From Sclerotiophoma versabilis (Eukaryota > Ascomycota > Dothideomycetes > Pleosporales > Didymellaceae): a DNA stretch of 64,000 nucleotides. Location of the stretch: positions 1,364,001 to 1,428,000 of the forward strand of contig JAAROD010000054.1 of NCBI GenBank assembly GCA_012274445.1, written 5' to 3'. The notes under the pieces were generated by a model. It saw only the letters and a program-made list of their open reading frames with translations, was not told the origin of the DNA and did not search any database. Below are positions 24,401 through 34,912 of the stretch, piece after piece (position 1 is the first letter of the stretch; each line of letters starts with the position of its first letter). The translations under genes and the position numbers were made by a program.

Positions 24401-25726
24401 ACATTTCTTGAGACTGTGACCATCTATATCTGACTGTGTGTTCCACCTTCCAATCCGCATTTACAACGCATAAGGACGAAATGCGCAATGTCAAGCTCTC
24501 CGTTTCGAAGAAAGGCGAGAGAGCAAAGTAACTCGGCATCCAATGTCTGACACACATTCCCCTCATGGCGATCGCGGATGTAAATTTATTCTAGCGATGA
24601 TAGCGAGATGAAGATGTTCATTTTTCTTCTTCTTAGGGTTCTTCTGGAAATAAAACAAAATTTTGATCATGCTTTTCATTCCGCTCTGTGGAATTTTCCG
24701 ATTCATCTTTAACATGATGGTTGTCCTAAGTATGGAGAATGCGGCTTATGCGCACTTGACGCAGTCAGCGTGTACGTGCTACAGCATCACTTATATGAGG
24801 GGTTATAGGATATCGAAAAGTCTCAAAAAACGAATCATTGATTGACATGCGTAATTACCACGAGATATGTTCCGTATAATTCAAGGAGATGAAATGTCAG
24901 CTCGCAGCAAGAACCCATATGCGCATCTACAGACGCTATTGCAAAGCATGTGCGCCACTGAGTAAATTTCCAAGTAATATGCGGTAAGCACTTCAGTCCA
25001 ATACAACAACCCGCCCTCACCGTATGGTCACCACACGTCCAGATACGATAAAAGTAAGCACTGTGCGTTTCAAGACTTAAACGACCAATTTATGCGCAGC
25101 TCAACAAATCTTTTCTTGCCGAATATTTTCATCCCTTATGGAGATGATGCAAGACGCTCATCCTCATCTTGGGCTTTGTTTGCAGTTTCAGAGAGATCTG
25201 TGTATTACTGGGCATACTGCTAGAACGCTTCCAGATGGTGCTGCAGGGGGCTTGTATTACTCTCTTTCACCCCTTTGGATATGTATATTGTGGACTGTTT
25301 CAGGAAGACGGAAGTATGTGAGGGTGTAGTGTCGGTATGAGTTATGGTGTTTGAGTTGAGATGTACTGGCTTATTCGCATTGAACCCTGCTCGATGGTCG
25401 AGACCCAACGGTGTTTGCCTTGCAAGTCAAGGGGAGATTGTTGAAGGAATGATCACTATCTTTCGAAGGATATGGTCGGAGTGTCTGGAAAGCTGCTCCG
25501 ACACATATTGAGTGGTTCAATGAGGCCCTATTGTGGATAAAGACATGCGATTATTTCCGCGAGTGGCCAATTTCTCTGTGTATGGTACATCAACAGCCCT
25601 GCCTAGCGTACAGAAATGGTTCCGACATGTGGTAGCGATAGAGTTTTACAGCTTGGTTGACTTCGTGCTCTGTCGAGGGCTGGAAAGGTACGGGTCGCTC
25701 CTCAAGTCTGATACCTAAGGTTTAAT
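21498..25726. other. 4.2-kb gene-poor stretch
   Basis: I found no gene I can support. Frames up to about 180 codons occur, but none shows a domain, signal peptide or consistent splice structure. A minus-strand frame at 24423-24208 ending in GEYLEDIVASRRGDAA looks faintly protein-like and may be a fragment of a decayed gene. 21498-21780 is the promoter of the S41 peptidase. Not TA-rich, so not part of the RIP block. Confidence 0.4.
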
Positions 25727-27721
25727 CTAACCCAGTCGGACGGTCTGAAGAGTGCTGGGCCAGAATTCAGGATCCAGATCGTCCCCATTACGATCTTTGT
25801 ACCAGCCAATGGTTGCCGTGATTCGTTCCCAATGAGTACCCATATTACGCATCAGTAAGTGTGCCGCTTTATCAGCCCGGCTGTAATTTGACTCAGTTTG
25901 AAGCCTTAGAACCGAGAGTTGTTCAACTCCATCTACGTGTATCCGGTTGAACAAACCATCTTCCAACCCACAGTCAGGAACCCTCAGGCATAACTCATTG
26001 GAAAGAAACATATCAAAAAACCGGAGGTGGCCGACCTTCCTTGCACCGAGAATTGGCGATAAGTAAGCTTGGAGGTAAATGAATTCGATTGCTCCACCGC
26101 TGTGCTGATTGAGAATGTCGTATGTGGATTGGTACTCTTCCCAACTGATCACAAGATCAGATGCAAGCTCAACAGCCACACAGGGCTCAAAGTTGGCGGT
26201 ATTGATGGATTCCAGCCTGTCATTCCAACCTATGATACCGGTCCAGCCCGCCCATGACCAGCTTGGGAACTCATGACAGCGGATGGAATCCGTCTCTGTC
26301 GAAAAGAAAAGACTCTTTGAAAGGGTGGGCAGCGACTTTTTGTCATACGTTGCGTGCGTGGATTGGCCCTGCATGAATGGCATTCCACACAAGTGGCGTA
26401 CCTTGAACTCGCGGTCGTACGCTGCAAATATGCCCAACAAAGCGTTCAACGTATCACTTGAGAAAGACAAAGAGCGACGTGAGAGCTCCTCTATACAATC
26501 GTAAATGTTTATAGGTTTCTTCAACCAGGTGTTTTGGGAGAATATCCAGTGGTGGTCTTCTGTTATGCTTGTTCCAAGTCCAGCTAGTGACGCACACTCA
26601 CACTCGACAGAATCTCTGCACTCGAAGTAAAGCTGGCTGTCTGTGAAGTAGAGCCGGGTTTGCGATAACAAGGCCTCCTGGTAGGTCCATCCTCGTTCTG
26701 ACCACGCGCTTGTTTGGATGTCACGGTCTCCAGGCATCCTCTGTAGATAGCCAGTGCCCTCAAAAAAGATACTGGGGTACTGTTGTCGGGCTTTTCTCAC
26801 CCCCGGAAGGCCGTATTGTGGATCCCTCCCTGTGCAGGCTATGATTGTAAGGATAGAGTTTTGGAATATCATATCCATTCGTTGTATTTGCCTGCGCCGC
26901 TCCTCAGAATCACCCTGTGGAATACAGTATCGGTCTACCCAAAGGTAATTGTACCCTAACCCCAGGCACACTACAATGCTGTCTTCGATAGTAGCTGGTA
27001 GGTCCGCGGGCATTGCACCAGGATCGTGTCGTTCAGACTGAGAGCCCCATATATAACTCAGCGTAACATACTGTGCGTGCGGCGGGAGCTGCAGCAGTGA
27101 TCGACTTGTACAGTCGATGACACGAAGCGCTATATCATTTGAAGCGGCTGGATCAACCAGAAAAGAATTCCGCGAGCCATGCTGGTCAGTCGTACATGTC
27201 CCATTAATCGCGCTCTTCTGCAACCACCCTTTGACCAAGTTGAAATCAATCATGGGTGGGGTGATATTCAATTTGGATGACAGATTGAAAGGAGTGTGTA
27301 ATAGAAGATACCAGTGCCTTCTGCCGCGGAGAATATAATATGAAGATCTAGCATCGAAAAAATCAGAATCAAATGCTCGTCCAGTGACACCCATGGGCTT
27401 TGCAGGACGTGCGACATCCTTGCCATATAGAAGACGTATTGTGTCCGGTAAGTCCTCAGATATGGATAGACTAACAAACTCGCAGAAGTCGCATTCCCAA
27501 CACTTCCAGCTTGATCGTGGCTCTAGTGATAGCTGATTTCCTTTACCCGCAAAAAATGAGCTGAAATTAATTGCAGCACATTGCTCACAGAAGCGACGTG
27601 CGGTGAATTGGCTCTCGTCAGGCGGCTCGGGAGAACGCTTCTCATGCGCAAGAACCACCTCAGTCTCACTCAAGGGTTGCGATGCTGAAGGCGATAGCGC
27701 ATCGTCGGTGTTCTGCTGCAT
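25727..27721 (-). CDS. HET-domain protein (heterokaryon-incompatibility type)
   Basis: A frame of 664 aa from MQQNTDDALSPSASQP. The HET domain spans about residues 218-370: YVTLSYIWG, then LGLGYNYLWVDRYCIPQGD, then RMDMIFQNSILTIIACTG, and WSERGWTYQEALLS, the three conserved blocks of the family. N-terminal to it is a cysteine-rich patch (CEQC and CWECDFC, about 45-80) that may bind a metal. The family mediates non-self recognition and programmed cell death after hyphal fusion, usually as the effector half of an allelic or non-allelic pair; the partner is not in this window. The open frame extends to 28054, but that part is a degenerate minisatellite, so a start at 27721 (or 27739) is preferred. 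A transposon inverted repeat begins 350 bp upstream, inside the likely promoter. Confidence 0.85.
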   Translation of the reverse strand: MQQNTDDALSPSASQPLSETEVVLAHEKRSPEPPDESQFTARRFCEQCAAINFSSFFAGKGNQLSLEPRSSWKCWECDFCEFVSLSISEDLPDTIRLLYGKDVARPAKPMGVTGRAFDSDFFDARSSYYILRGRRHWYLLLHTPFNLSSKLNITPPMIDFNLVKGWLQKSAINGTCTTDQHGSRNSFLVDPAASNDIALRVIDCTSRSLLQLPPHAQYVTLSYIWGSQSERHDPGAMPADLPATIEDSIVVCLGLGYNYLWVDRYCIPQGDSEERRRQIQRMDMIFQNSILTIIACTGRDPQYGLPGVRKARQQYPSIFFEGTGYLQRMPGDRDIQTSAWSERGWTYQEALLSQTRLYFTDSQLYFECRDSVECECASLAGLGTSITEDHHWIFSQNTWLKKPINIYDCIEELSRRSLSFSSDTLNALLGIFAAYDREFKVRHLCGMPFMQGQSTHATYDKKSLPTLSKSLFFSTETDSIRCHEFPSWSWAGWTGIIGWNDRLESINTANFEPCVAVELASDLVISWEEYQSTYDILNQHSGGAIEFIYLQAYLSPILGARKVGHLRFFDMFLSNELCLRVPDCGLEDGLFNRIHVDGVEQLSVLRLQTESNYSRADKAAHLLMRNMGTHWERITATIGWYKDRNGDDLDPEFWPSTLQTVRLG

Positions 27722-27930
27722 TGGTGAAGGTGCGGGCATGCAGTTGGTGAGACACGGAAGTTCAGTTGGTGAAGGCGGACGTGCAGCGATGCAGTTGATG
27801 AGACGCAATCGATGAAGGTGCAAAGAATCAATCGATGAAGGTGCGGCGAGGCAGTTGACGAAGAAGTGGAAACGCAGTGGATGAAAGAGCAAAGACGCAG
27901 TCAACGACGCAGTCAACGAGGAAGTAAATA
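27712..27930. repeat. degenerate minisatellite upstream of HET gene
   Basis: About eight imperfect units of 20-30 bp sharing the core CAGTTGRTGAAGGYG (later units CAGTCAACGA). On the minus strand it stays open and would add an odd Leu/Ser/Ala-rich N-terminus to the HET protein. Confidence 0.6.
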
Positions 27931-28071
27931 AAACAGTAGGTAGAGCCACAACCAGCGAAAGAGCGGGGACGCAGAGGCCGCCCACTGTGGATGCCGACAT
28001 CATGCGCAGGCGCAGGCGCAGACTCCAGGTGCAGCTGCAGCTGCACCTTCCCAACCGGTCAAGCCAATATA

Positions 28072-28114
28072 CCGTGCACGGTCACTTATTGCGCACGGTC
28101 ACTCATTGCACACC
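28072..28114 (+). repeat. left terminal inverted repeat of element A
   Basis: 43 bp. Contains an internal direct repeat (GCACGGTCACTYATTGC twice). It pairs with 47259-47301 in inverted orientation; the only difference is T versus C in CACTYATT. Confidence 0.9.
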
Positions 28115-28994
28115 TAACTACTTTTACAGGCGTCACAAAAATGAGGCTATAGAGCTATATACAATAGTTGTTATTATAAGATATTTTAGTAGAGCAGTCT
28201 ATAGACCTATGCAACAAATTGTCTTACCTAAATCTACTTAGTAAAGCAATCTTGCAGCTACAGCTGTTATATATAGGTAAGGGAGCTAGAGAACACTAAT
28301 TAGTAACAGAACAACTACGCGCAGCACTACTACTATATTTCTTAGTTAAATTTAACTATAGCTGCTATAAGGCTTTATACTTGCCTGTTTAGAGTAATTA
28401 TATAGCTTTAGCAGTATTATAAGCTTACTTTAGATACTCTCTTTTAGCTTTATATTTAGCTACTTTAGTAGCCTTTACAGCCTTAATTCTTTTATACTCT
28501 TTCTTCTCTCTTACCTGCCTCTTATACTATTATTACTTCTACTTTTCTTAGAAAAGCTTCTAGTTATATTATAGCTTATACTAAGTAGCTTTTTTAGCCT
28601 CTATCTATTCTTAGTAGGCTTTATTAGCAGCGTTATATACATTAGCTTTCTTTTTTAACCTAGAACTCTACTACTTAGCTTCTTTATACTACTTAATATT
28701 ATAAGTATATAATAGTAATACTTTCTTCTTATTCTTTACCTTCTTCTTCTCTATAAAAGCCTTTTTTATACTATCTAGCTTATACTATATAAGCTCTAAT
28801 TATATATAAAGCTAGTAAATAATCTATTCTAGTGCCCTAAGCTTATTACTACTATCTTTCTTTATAGTACTCTATAATAATAACTTTACTTTTAGCTAGT
28901 TTAGCTCTTCTAGTATAGCTAAAGGTCTAGTTTATAGTAGAGGTGTTATAATAAGTAGAGAAGTTAGTAATTTAAATTAGTTAAGTATAATATT
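28115..28994. other. RIP-degraded 3' part of element A
   Basis: TA-rich remains without open frames. On the minus strand this would be the transposase C-terminus and 3' flank. Ends at the LINE target duplication. Confidence 0.7.
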
Positions 28995-29008
28995 AGTGTT
29001 AGGTAGGT
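28995..29008. repeat. 14-bp target duplication, copy 1 of 4
   Basis: AGTGTTAGGTAGGT at the 3' (left) junction of the LINE. The same 14 bp recur at 35060-35073, 35903-35916 and 36746-36759, one at every junction of the LINE and its two companions. Confidence 0.85.
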
Positions 29009-29429
29009 TGGTTGGTTGGTTGGTTGGTATTCATTTTACGTCTGTTGATGGGGATTAAGTCCGCCATCTCGCCTCCCGAAGGGCATATACGACGTGCTAA
29101 GCTATGGAATTACAGTGCTGACACACTACCTTAGAAAGCATTTCTTGCCTGCGCGGGTATTGCTACCATTTCAGAACTACAGCTCCCCGTCCAGTTGGAG
29201 AGGCTGAGCGATGTGTGTACAATAAGGTGATTTCCTTGCATTTTGAGGCATCTATGTGCCAAGAGAGAGAGAGAGGGTGAGTATGTATGTGTGCGCGTAG
29301 GGAGAGGGGGGAGGAGGGGTGAGGGGAAAGGGTAAGAGAGGTAGACGGGTGGGGAGTACTGCAGCTGTTGTGCTGGACCTACCACTGCTAGGTGCTGCAT
29401 TGCTTGCTGCTGTTGCAGGACTGCAAGAG

Positions 29430-32400
29430 CTAGCGGGGGCAGATCTTGGTGTAGTACTGTGAAAGTTTGACAAAGGCTTCAAAGGCCTCTGGCTCCCTTA
29501 TTAGTACTGCAGTGTACGCTAGGCCATCGGCCTGGCTGGACGGCGGTATAGGTGGTCGAAGTGGCCATCTGCTAAAGCTCCCTAGGGTCTTGCGGCAGAG
29601 CGCGAGGTGCTCTGGTGTCTTGTCCTGTCCGCATGAGCAGGTGAGGTTTGCATCCTTGTGGCTGTACTTTCGATGATACCAGGCGAAATCCCCATGTCTA
29701 GATCGGATAGAGAGTAGCCTGGCTAAGGTGGCTCTTGGTAGGTCTAGCTCCTTTGGACTGCTGCGTGGCGCATAGTCCAAGTCCCAGCTCTTGTACCATT
29801 TTGAGAGCTTAGTCTTCCTGTCAGACCACCAGGTCTGTTGTGTGTGCCGTAGTATCTTGCGGGCGACTGACTTGTTGCCCGAGAGTGTAGGCATGGCAGC
29901 TTTTCCAGTTGCGGGTGATGGGTGCTGGGCTTCTAGGTTGGCTAGTCTGTCTGCTGCCTCGTTCCCTTCGATGCCTAGGTGTCCCGGGGCCCATTTGATA
30001 GAGACGTCGTGTGTCTCCATGGCACCATGGCACTCCAGAAAGGCCCATTGAGAGGTAGGGGGTGCGTCGCCCCTAAGGCACCAAATTACTGAGGTGCTGT
30101 CTATGCACAGCCAGATTCGGCGGGTGCGAAGCGCTGGTTGTCTTATAGTATGCTGGAGGCCTCTCCACGCTCCTATTGCCTCAGCGTCAAAGACGTGTGA
30201 GGTAGGGTGGAGTGATCCGCGTCCAGTCTGGAGTTGTTTTCCGTCTTGATACACTGCAAAGCCGTAGGTGACCCGCTTTTCTCCTTCCTTGGTGTACTGT
30301 TCAGAGCCATCTGAGAAGATAGTGACATCTAGTGGTGAGAGCTGGGCCCACCATTGGTTGAAAGCCTTAGCTGCAGTCTTCTTGTCTATGCCGAGCGTCG
30401 GGTCTGTTCGGCAGCCAGTCGAGTAGTGAGGGGCTATGAGTGTAGTCCTAGGAATCTCTGGTAGAAGAGATGCCATCTGTTGGACTTTAGTCTTGACTCG
30501 CTGGGGTTGTCCAGTTTTTACGCCCCTGTTTACTACATGTACCGATGTGCGTCTAGTAAGGGGGTGTTCTGCATCTGTGGTGCGTAGATGGGTTGCAAAT
30601 CTGAGTTTAGCTTGCTCTAGTGCTACTGCTGCTGGTAGCAGTCCAGCATCTCGGAAGAGTGCAGCTGTAGGGGTTGTTCTCCACGCTGGTAGAATGCCCC
30701 GTGCTGCTATAGCCAGTGTCTTGTCTATAGCAGCCACGTGCCATCCAACATAGGCGCTGACCTCTTGTGGCCTGTCTGGCTTAAGTGTATGCGGTTGTTT
30801 GGTGCGGCCTCTGTACCAGCACTCGGTCCCATATAGGAGCGATGGGTACACACAGGCAATAGTAGCCTTGCGGAGGGAGCCGGCTGGTGGTCCATAGGTA
30901 GTCCTAGCCAGACTGCGAATGTGATAGGCTACCTTGGCAGCTTTTGCAGTGCGCGCGGCTACATGTCGTCTAAAGGTGAGTCTGCGGTCGAACCACACTC
31001 CTAACCAACGCAGGGCTGGCTGGCTGTGCTCTCCGCCTGGGAGGATAGGGTGGATTGTGAGCTGCTCATCTACCACACAGGGAGGGGCATAGCTGCTCCG
31101 CTGTCTGGTCAGGTGGATCATTTCCTGCTTTTCTGGAGCAAAAGTGACCTTGTTGGCCTCTCCCCATGCTCTGATCTGCCTCAGGTCTGATGCTAGGAGC
31201 TCAACGTTGTCGTCCATAGAGTGTGAAGCCCGGTATAGACATATGTCGTCTGCGTATCCAAACCTCCGTTCTGTATCCATGGATAGTAGCTCAGCTAGAT
31301 ACAGCGTGTACAGGACAGGAGAGAGAGGCGACCCTTGGGGTGTGCCACAGGCGACAGGGTAGCTAGGGGTGGTGACCTGGCCAAGGCGAACTTGGACCCT
31401 CCGGTCAGTGAGGAATGAGTCTACAAAGAGTATGGTCCTTTGTGACCAGCCCTGCTGGGCCATACGGTGTAGCAGGCGGTTCTTGAGGAGCGCGTCAAAG
31501 GCGCCTTGGACATCAAGGGTGACCATAGTGACATGTTTTCCAAGTACCCATGCGGCTTCAGTGTCGTGGGTGAACGCTGCAGTGAGGTCAGTTGCAGAGC
31601 GCTTTGGAAGCGCGCCGCCATGCTGGGGGCTGAGGATCTTGTGTGTCATGGCGGTCCATGCAATTCGTCTAGCCACTGTTCGTTCGAGTCCCTTCCCAAT
31701 GCAGGAGAGAAGCGCTATAGGTCTCCAGGAGCGCGGTGATGTTCGGTCTGTCTTCCCTGCCTTAGGTATCATGGCTACCTCAGCGAGCTTCCACTGTGCT
31801 GGGAAGTGGTTGAGCTCAAGGCATCGCTGAAAGATCCTTCGTACGAGCTCCCCAGCCTGAGCCCAGCAGGCGCGGAGTAGTCGCACAGTAGAGCGATCAG
31901 TGCCTGGTGAGGTGCTTGAGACCCCTACCGTGTTTCGTTCAGCTTCCTCTAGTGAGATGTGTGTGCTCCATGGGAGGGTGTCTGCGTTCTCCTGGTCTGG
32001 GCAGTGCCCAAGGTCATCCTCTGCTGTGTACCGGTTGAGGACTTCTTCTCGAAGGGCCTCTGCCTTCTCTAGGGGGTCTGATATTGTCCTGTTGTTGACA
32101 ATGAGAGGACTGTCCTGGTTCTCTGGTGTGAGCTTGTGCCAGGCAATGATCTTGAACAGGTCCTTATCGTCCTTGGCGTTGTCAATGACATGCCTCCAGT
32201 ACTGCCTTTTCGCCTGTCGGACTGTAGTCTTGAAGGCCTGTCTCTCTTCCTGTAGACTGTCAGAGCAGAGCTGTCTAGCATGCTTGTAGGTCTGGTAGGC
32301 AGTCTTGCACTCCTTGGTCCACCATGGTGCAGCGCGGCCTTCCTTGCGGTTGAGCTTGCCTGCTGTCTGAACGGAGTGCTGTATAGTCTCTGTGAGCAGC

Positions 32401-33263
32401 GTGACGCATTCATCTAGTTGTCCTGTATCCTGTGTTGCAAGCGGGTCTGGGATGTTTTGGACACCTATTTCTACTAGCCCAGTAAACTTAGGTAGGCTTG
32501 CCTCTGGGACTCTGTAGTGGTGCTGTTCTAGGTGCGGAGTGCCTGGAGTGGAGAGAGGCACAAAAGTTACTATTGTCTCGTGGTCTGAGCCGCTGTGCAT
32601 GCTAGCATCAACAGCAGAGTGGGCGAATGGGATGTTAGAGAAGGTAAGGTCAAGGACGTGGCCAGCGCAGTGTGTTGGCTGCCCTGGCACACCGATGTAG
32701 TCCATAGAAGCGCTAGCAGCCCATCCGGCTAGCTCCACACCTCCGTTGGCTGCAGTGATGGTAGGCTCAAAGGATTCATGTCTAGCATTAAAGTCTCCTC
32801 CCACAAGGCAGAGTTGAGGAGGTATAAGATGTGTGACGTACTGAATAACGTGCGGGGTGTGTGGTTGTCTGTAACAGTTAAGTATCGCCACTCCATTTAC
32901 TACAGCCCAGAGCATGTCTGGGTGGTGGAGGCTCTCTCTAGCCTGGTATCGTAGGCGGTGTCCTTTGCGGATGTATGTCATTACCCTAGGGCGGGCTGAT
33001 CCTGGCGTATTAGGGTTGTCCCATGTGCTGATAGGTGCTAGGTGTGTAAAGCCAGGGTGTGTAGAAGTTCTGGAGTTAGCACATGTAAAAGGCTCTTGAA
33101 CACACACAACATCTATGCCCTTCTGAAAAGCCGCCTCTAGTATTGTGATGTGCCAAGGTGAGCTCCTGCTAACATTGGCCCAGCATACACGAAGTTGTTT
33201 GCTTGGTGGGCTGGGCTGTTGATGCCTGTCGTAGGCTAGGGTGTTGTGGGGGTGTTCTAGCAT
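29430..33263 (-). CDS. LINE ORF2: endonuclease, reverse transcriptase, RNase H
   Basis: 1,277 aa. An N-terminal endonuclease/exonuclease/phosphatase domain (about 1-240) has the catalytic blocks DVVCVQEPF, VGGDFNARHE and SGSDHETIV; it would nick target DNA. Reverse transcriptase (about 470-740) shows TLDVQGAFDALLKNRLL, GTPQGSPLSPVLYTLYL and the catalytic FGYADDICLY (near residue 670). RNase H follows (about 975-1115): FSDGSEQY, a DAEAIGAWRGL helix, the CIDSTSVIW block and WAPGHLGIEGNEAADRLA. A C-terminal cysteine-histidine cluster (CSCGQDKTPEHLALC) ends the protein. All catalytic motifs are present. The start ATG overlaps the ORF1 stop in ATGCTAG, suggesting stop-reinitiation or coupled translation. 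Confidence 0.93.
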   Translation of the reverse strand: MLEHPHNTLAYDRHQQPSPPSKQLRVCWANVSRSSPWHITILEAAFQKGIDVVCVQEPFTCANSRTSTHPGFTHLAPISTWDNPNTPGSARPRVMTYIRKGHRLRYQARESLHHPDMLWAVVNGVAILNCYRQPHTPHVIQYVTHLIPPQLCLVGGDFNARHESFEPTITAANGGVELAGWAASASMDYIGVPGQPTHCAGHVLDLTFSNIPFAHSAVDASMHSGSDHETIVTFVPLSTPGTPHLEQHHYRVPEASLPKFTGLVEIGVQNIPDPLATQDTGQLDECVTLLTETIQHSVQTAGKLNRKEGRAAPWWTKECKTAYQTYKHARQLCSDSLQEERQAFKTTVRQAKRQYWRHVIDNAKDDKDLFKIIAWHKLTPENQDSPLIVNNRTISDPLEKAEALREEVLNRYTAEDDLGHCPDQENADTLPWSTHISLEEAERNTVGVSSTSPGTDRSTVRLLRACWAQAGELVRRIFQRCLELNHFPAQWKLAEVAMIPKAGKTDRTSPRSWRPIALLSCIGKGLERTVARRIAWTAMTHKILSPQHGGALPKRSATDLTAAFTHDTEAAWVLGKHVTMVTLDVQGAFDALLKNRLLHRMAQQGWSQRTILFVDSFLTDRRVQVRLGQVTTPSYPVACGTPQGSPLSPVLYTLYLAELLSMDTERRFGYADDICLYRASHSMDDNVELLASDLRQIRAWGEANKVTFAPEKQEMIHLTRQRSSYAPPCVVDEQLTIHPILPGGEHSQPALRWLGVWFDRRLTFRRHVAARTAKAAKVAYHIRSLARTTYGPPAGSLRKATIACVYPSLLYGTECWYRGRTKQPHTLKPDRPQEVSAYVGWHVAAIDKTLAIAARGILPAWRTTPTAALFRDAGLLPAAVALEQAKLRFATHLRTTDAEHPLTRRTSVHVVNRGVKTGQPQRVKTKVQQMASLLPEIPRTTLIAPHYSTGCRTDPTLGIDKKTAAKAFNQWWAQLSPLDVTIFSDGSEQYTKEGEKRVTYGFAVYQDGKQLQTGRGSLHPTSHVFDAEAIGAWRGLQHTIRQPALRTRRIWLCIDSTSVIWCLRGDAPPTSQWAFLECHGAMETHDVSIKWAPGHLGIEGNEAADRLANLEAQHPSPATGKAAMPTLSGNKSVARKILRHTQQTWWSDRKTKLSKWYKSWDLDYAPRSSPKELDLPRATLARLLSIRSRHGDFAWYHRKYSHKDANLTCSCGQDKTPEHLALCRKTLGSFSRWPLRPPIPPSSQADGLAYTAVLIREPEAFEAFVKLSQYYTKICPR

Positions 33264-34912
33264 GATGATGGCGGGTCATCGCTCATGCTGGCGTCTTCTC
33301 TCTCCGAGGTGGACGGGTCAGTGTGGATAGTTGGTTGTGGACGAATGCTGCCGGCAGACAGTTGTCCTACATTAAGGTTTCTCTGGCCTGTGGCCGCCCG
33401 CCTTGGTCTCTTTTCTCTGCTCGCAGTAGAAGAGGATGTGTAGGAGGCAGCAGTTGTAGGAAGTGAAGCCCTGCCCTCTCCAACTTGCCTCTGGGTGGAA
33501 GGGCGGGGAGGCTCTGTCTCTGATGCCTCTAAGGGAGTAGTCTCAGGCTGAAGTGTAGCCTGTCTACGGCTCTCTTCAACTGTCCTGTAGAGGTGTTGCT
33601 GTGCTATCTTGCCTGCGCGACGGATAGCCTTTATCTCAGTCTTTGTGGGCTTGATGATGTGTCCACGAACCCGACGAGGGGCAGCAGGGCAGTTAGAGTG
33701 GCCAGCTGGATGAGGGCCGTGACAGTTAGCACACACAGCTTTGTGGGGGCAACTGTCCCCGTACTGTCCTTGGTGTCTATCCGTACGGTCACCGCACTGT
33801 GCACAGCGGGCTACTCGGGTACAGCGGGCAGCGTTGCAGTAGCCCTGGCAGCCTGGGTTATGTCGCTGTATGGTTGGGTGTTTGTGGATCTTCTTTGAAA
33901 ACTGGCTGGTGCCAAAGAGCTGGAACGAACGGACTGGCTCTTTGTATGAAACAATCCAGGTAGTGAGGCCATTCTGATTCGCCCCATGCCGTGAGGTCCT
34001 GCAGCTGACTGGCTGCTTGCCTGTTTGCGAGTAGACCTCTTCCTCTACCAGCTGGGTAGTGGTCGGTAGTTCTGTGCCGTCGAGGGCCCGGAAAGAGCTG
34101 GGTACTCCTTGTACCGCGTAGTTGATCCAGTGTTCTGGGATCCTCACCGCGTCTCCGTCTAGCGTCCTTACTAGAAGTCCCTGGTTTTCTTGAGTTAGGA
34201 GTTGCTCCCGAATTCTCTGGTTTGCTGGGGTAATCGCCCAGCCTGTGTTGATTGGTGATGCCGTAGGTATGTCTCTAAGGGTGATTCCTTCTATGCTTTT
34301 GCAAATTGCCTGCCTCACTGCAAAGGGTGAGGGTTGTCGCAGTCGTGTTGCTGGGTTAGAGATGGATATGAAGATTCGATTGTCTTCTTTTGGCTTAGCT
34401 GGCGGGCTAGGCCGAGACCTAGCAGGGTTCAGGGGTTGGTTGCCACCCCTATCTGAGTTTTGGGGGTCTCTGGCTACGTCCGCCCAAGAGCGGCGTCCCG
34501 ACTCTTGGCTCCTGGGGTTGCTGTGACTGGTGTCACTGCTCCAGCGAGAGCTAGAAGGAGAGTTGCTTAGATTGAGAGAGGTTAGAGCCTGGATAACTCT
34601 CTGCTGCAGTTCCTCAGCAATCTTGGCTTCTTGCGGGTTAGTGTAACTCGCTGCGTGTTGGTCTGCCAATGTTGCAAAAGCCGTAGTGATAGTGTTCCAG
34701 AGCTGGGCAGTTTTCTGAGTCTCAGCGATGTGGCGTTGAACAGCATCAGAGACTCGAGGTTTGGGAGCACCCCCACCGGGGTTCTGGCTGCGCAGAAGGG
34801 GTGCATGATGATGCACGTCCTCCTGGGGCCGTCTTGGGGCGCGTGTATACAGCTGCTGAGGGATCTCGTAGTCTGGGGACCCTGTGTGCTGGGAGGAGGG
34901 AGACTCTGCCAT
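33257..34912 (-). CDS. LINE ORF1: gag-like RNA-binding protein
   Basis: 551 aa. The N-terminal third is Pro/Ser/Gln-rich and hydrophilic. The middle (about 180-330) resembles the RRM-like gag region of Tad1/I elements (NRIFISISNPATRLRQPSPF). A cysteine cluster near 365-425 (CQGYCNAARCTRVARCAQCG and CANCHGPHPAGHSNC) gives CCHC-type zinc knuckles. The C-terminus is Arg/Ser/Thr-rich. It should package the element RNA into the particle used for target-primed reverse transcription. No stop or frameshift. The last codons overlap ORF2 by 7 nt. Confidence 0.87.
   Translation of the reverse strand: MAESPSSQHTGSPDYEIPQQLYTRAPRRPQEDVHHHAPLLRSQNPGGGAPKPRVSDAVQRHIAETQKTAQLWNTITTAFATLADQHAASYTNPQEAKIAEELQQRVIQALTSLNLSNSPSSSRWSSDTSHSNPRSQESGRRSWADVARDPQNSDRGGNQPLNPARSRPSPPAKPKEDNRIFISISNPATRLRQPSPFAVRQAICKSIEGITLRDIPTASPINTGWAITPANQRIREQLLTQENQGLLVRTLDGDAVRIPEHWINYAVQGVPSSFRALDGTELPTTTQLVEEEVYSQTGKQPVSCRTSRHGANQNGLTTWIVSYKEPVRSFQLFGTSQFSKKIHKHPTIQRHNPGCQGYCNAARCTRVARCAQCGDRTDRHQGQYGDSCPHKAVCANCHGPHPAGHSNCPAAPRRVRGHIIKPTKTEIKAIRRAGKIAQQHLYRTVEESRRQATLQPETTPLEASETEPPRPSTQRQVGEGRASLPTTAASYTSSSTASREKRPRRAATGQRNLNVGQLSAGSIRPQPTIHTDPSTSEREDASMSDDPPSSC

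Noticed and set aside
27722..28054. Coding N-terminal 111 residues of the HET protein
   Set aside because: The open frame there is a degenerate minisatellite with unusual composition. An ATG at 27721 gives a family-like start. Kept as an open question in the findings.
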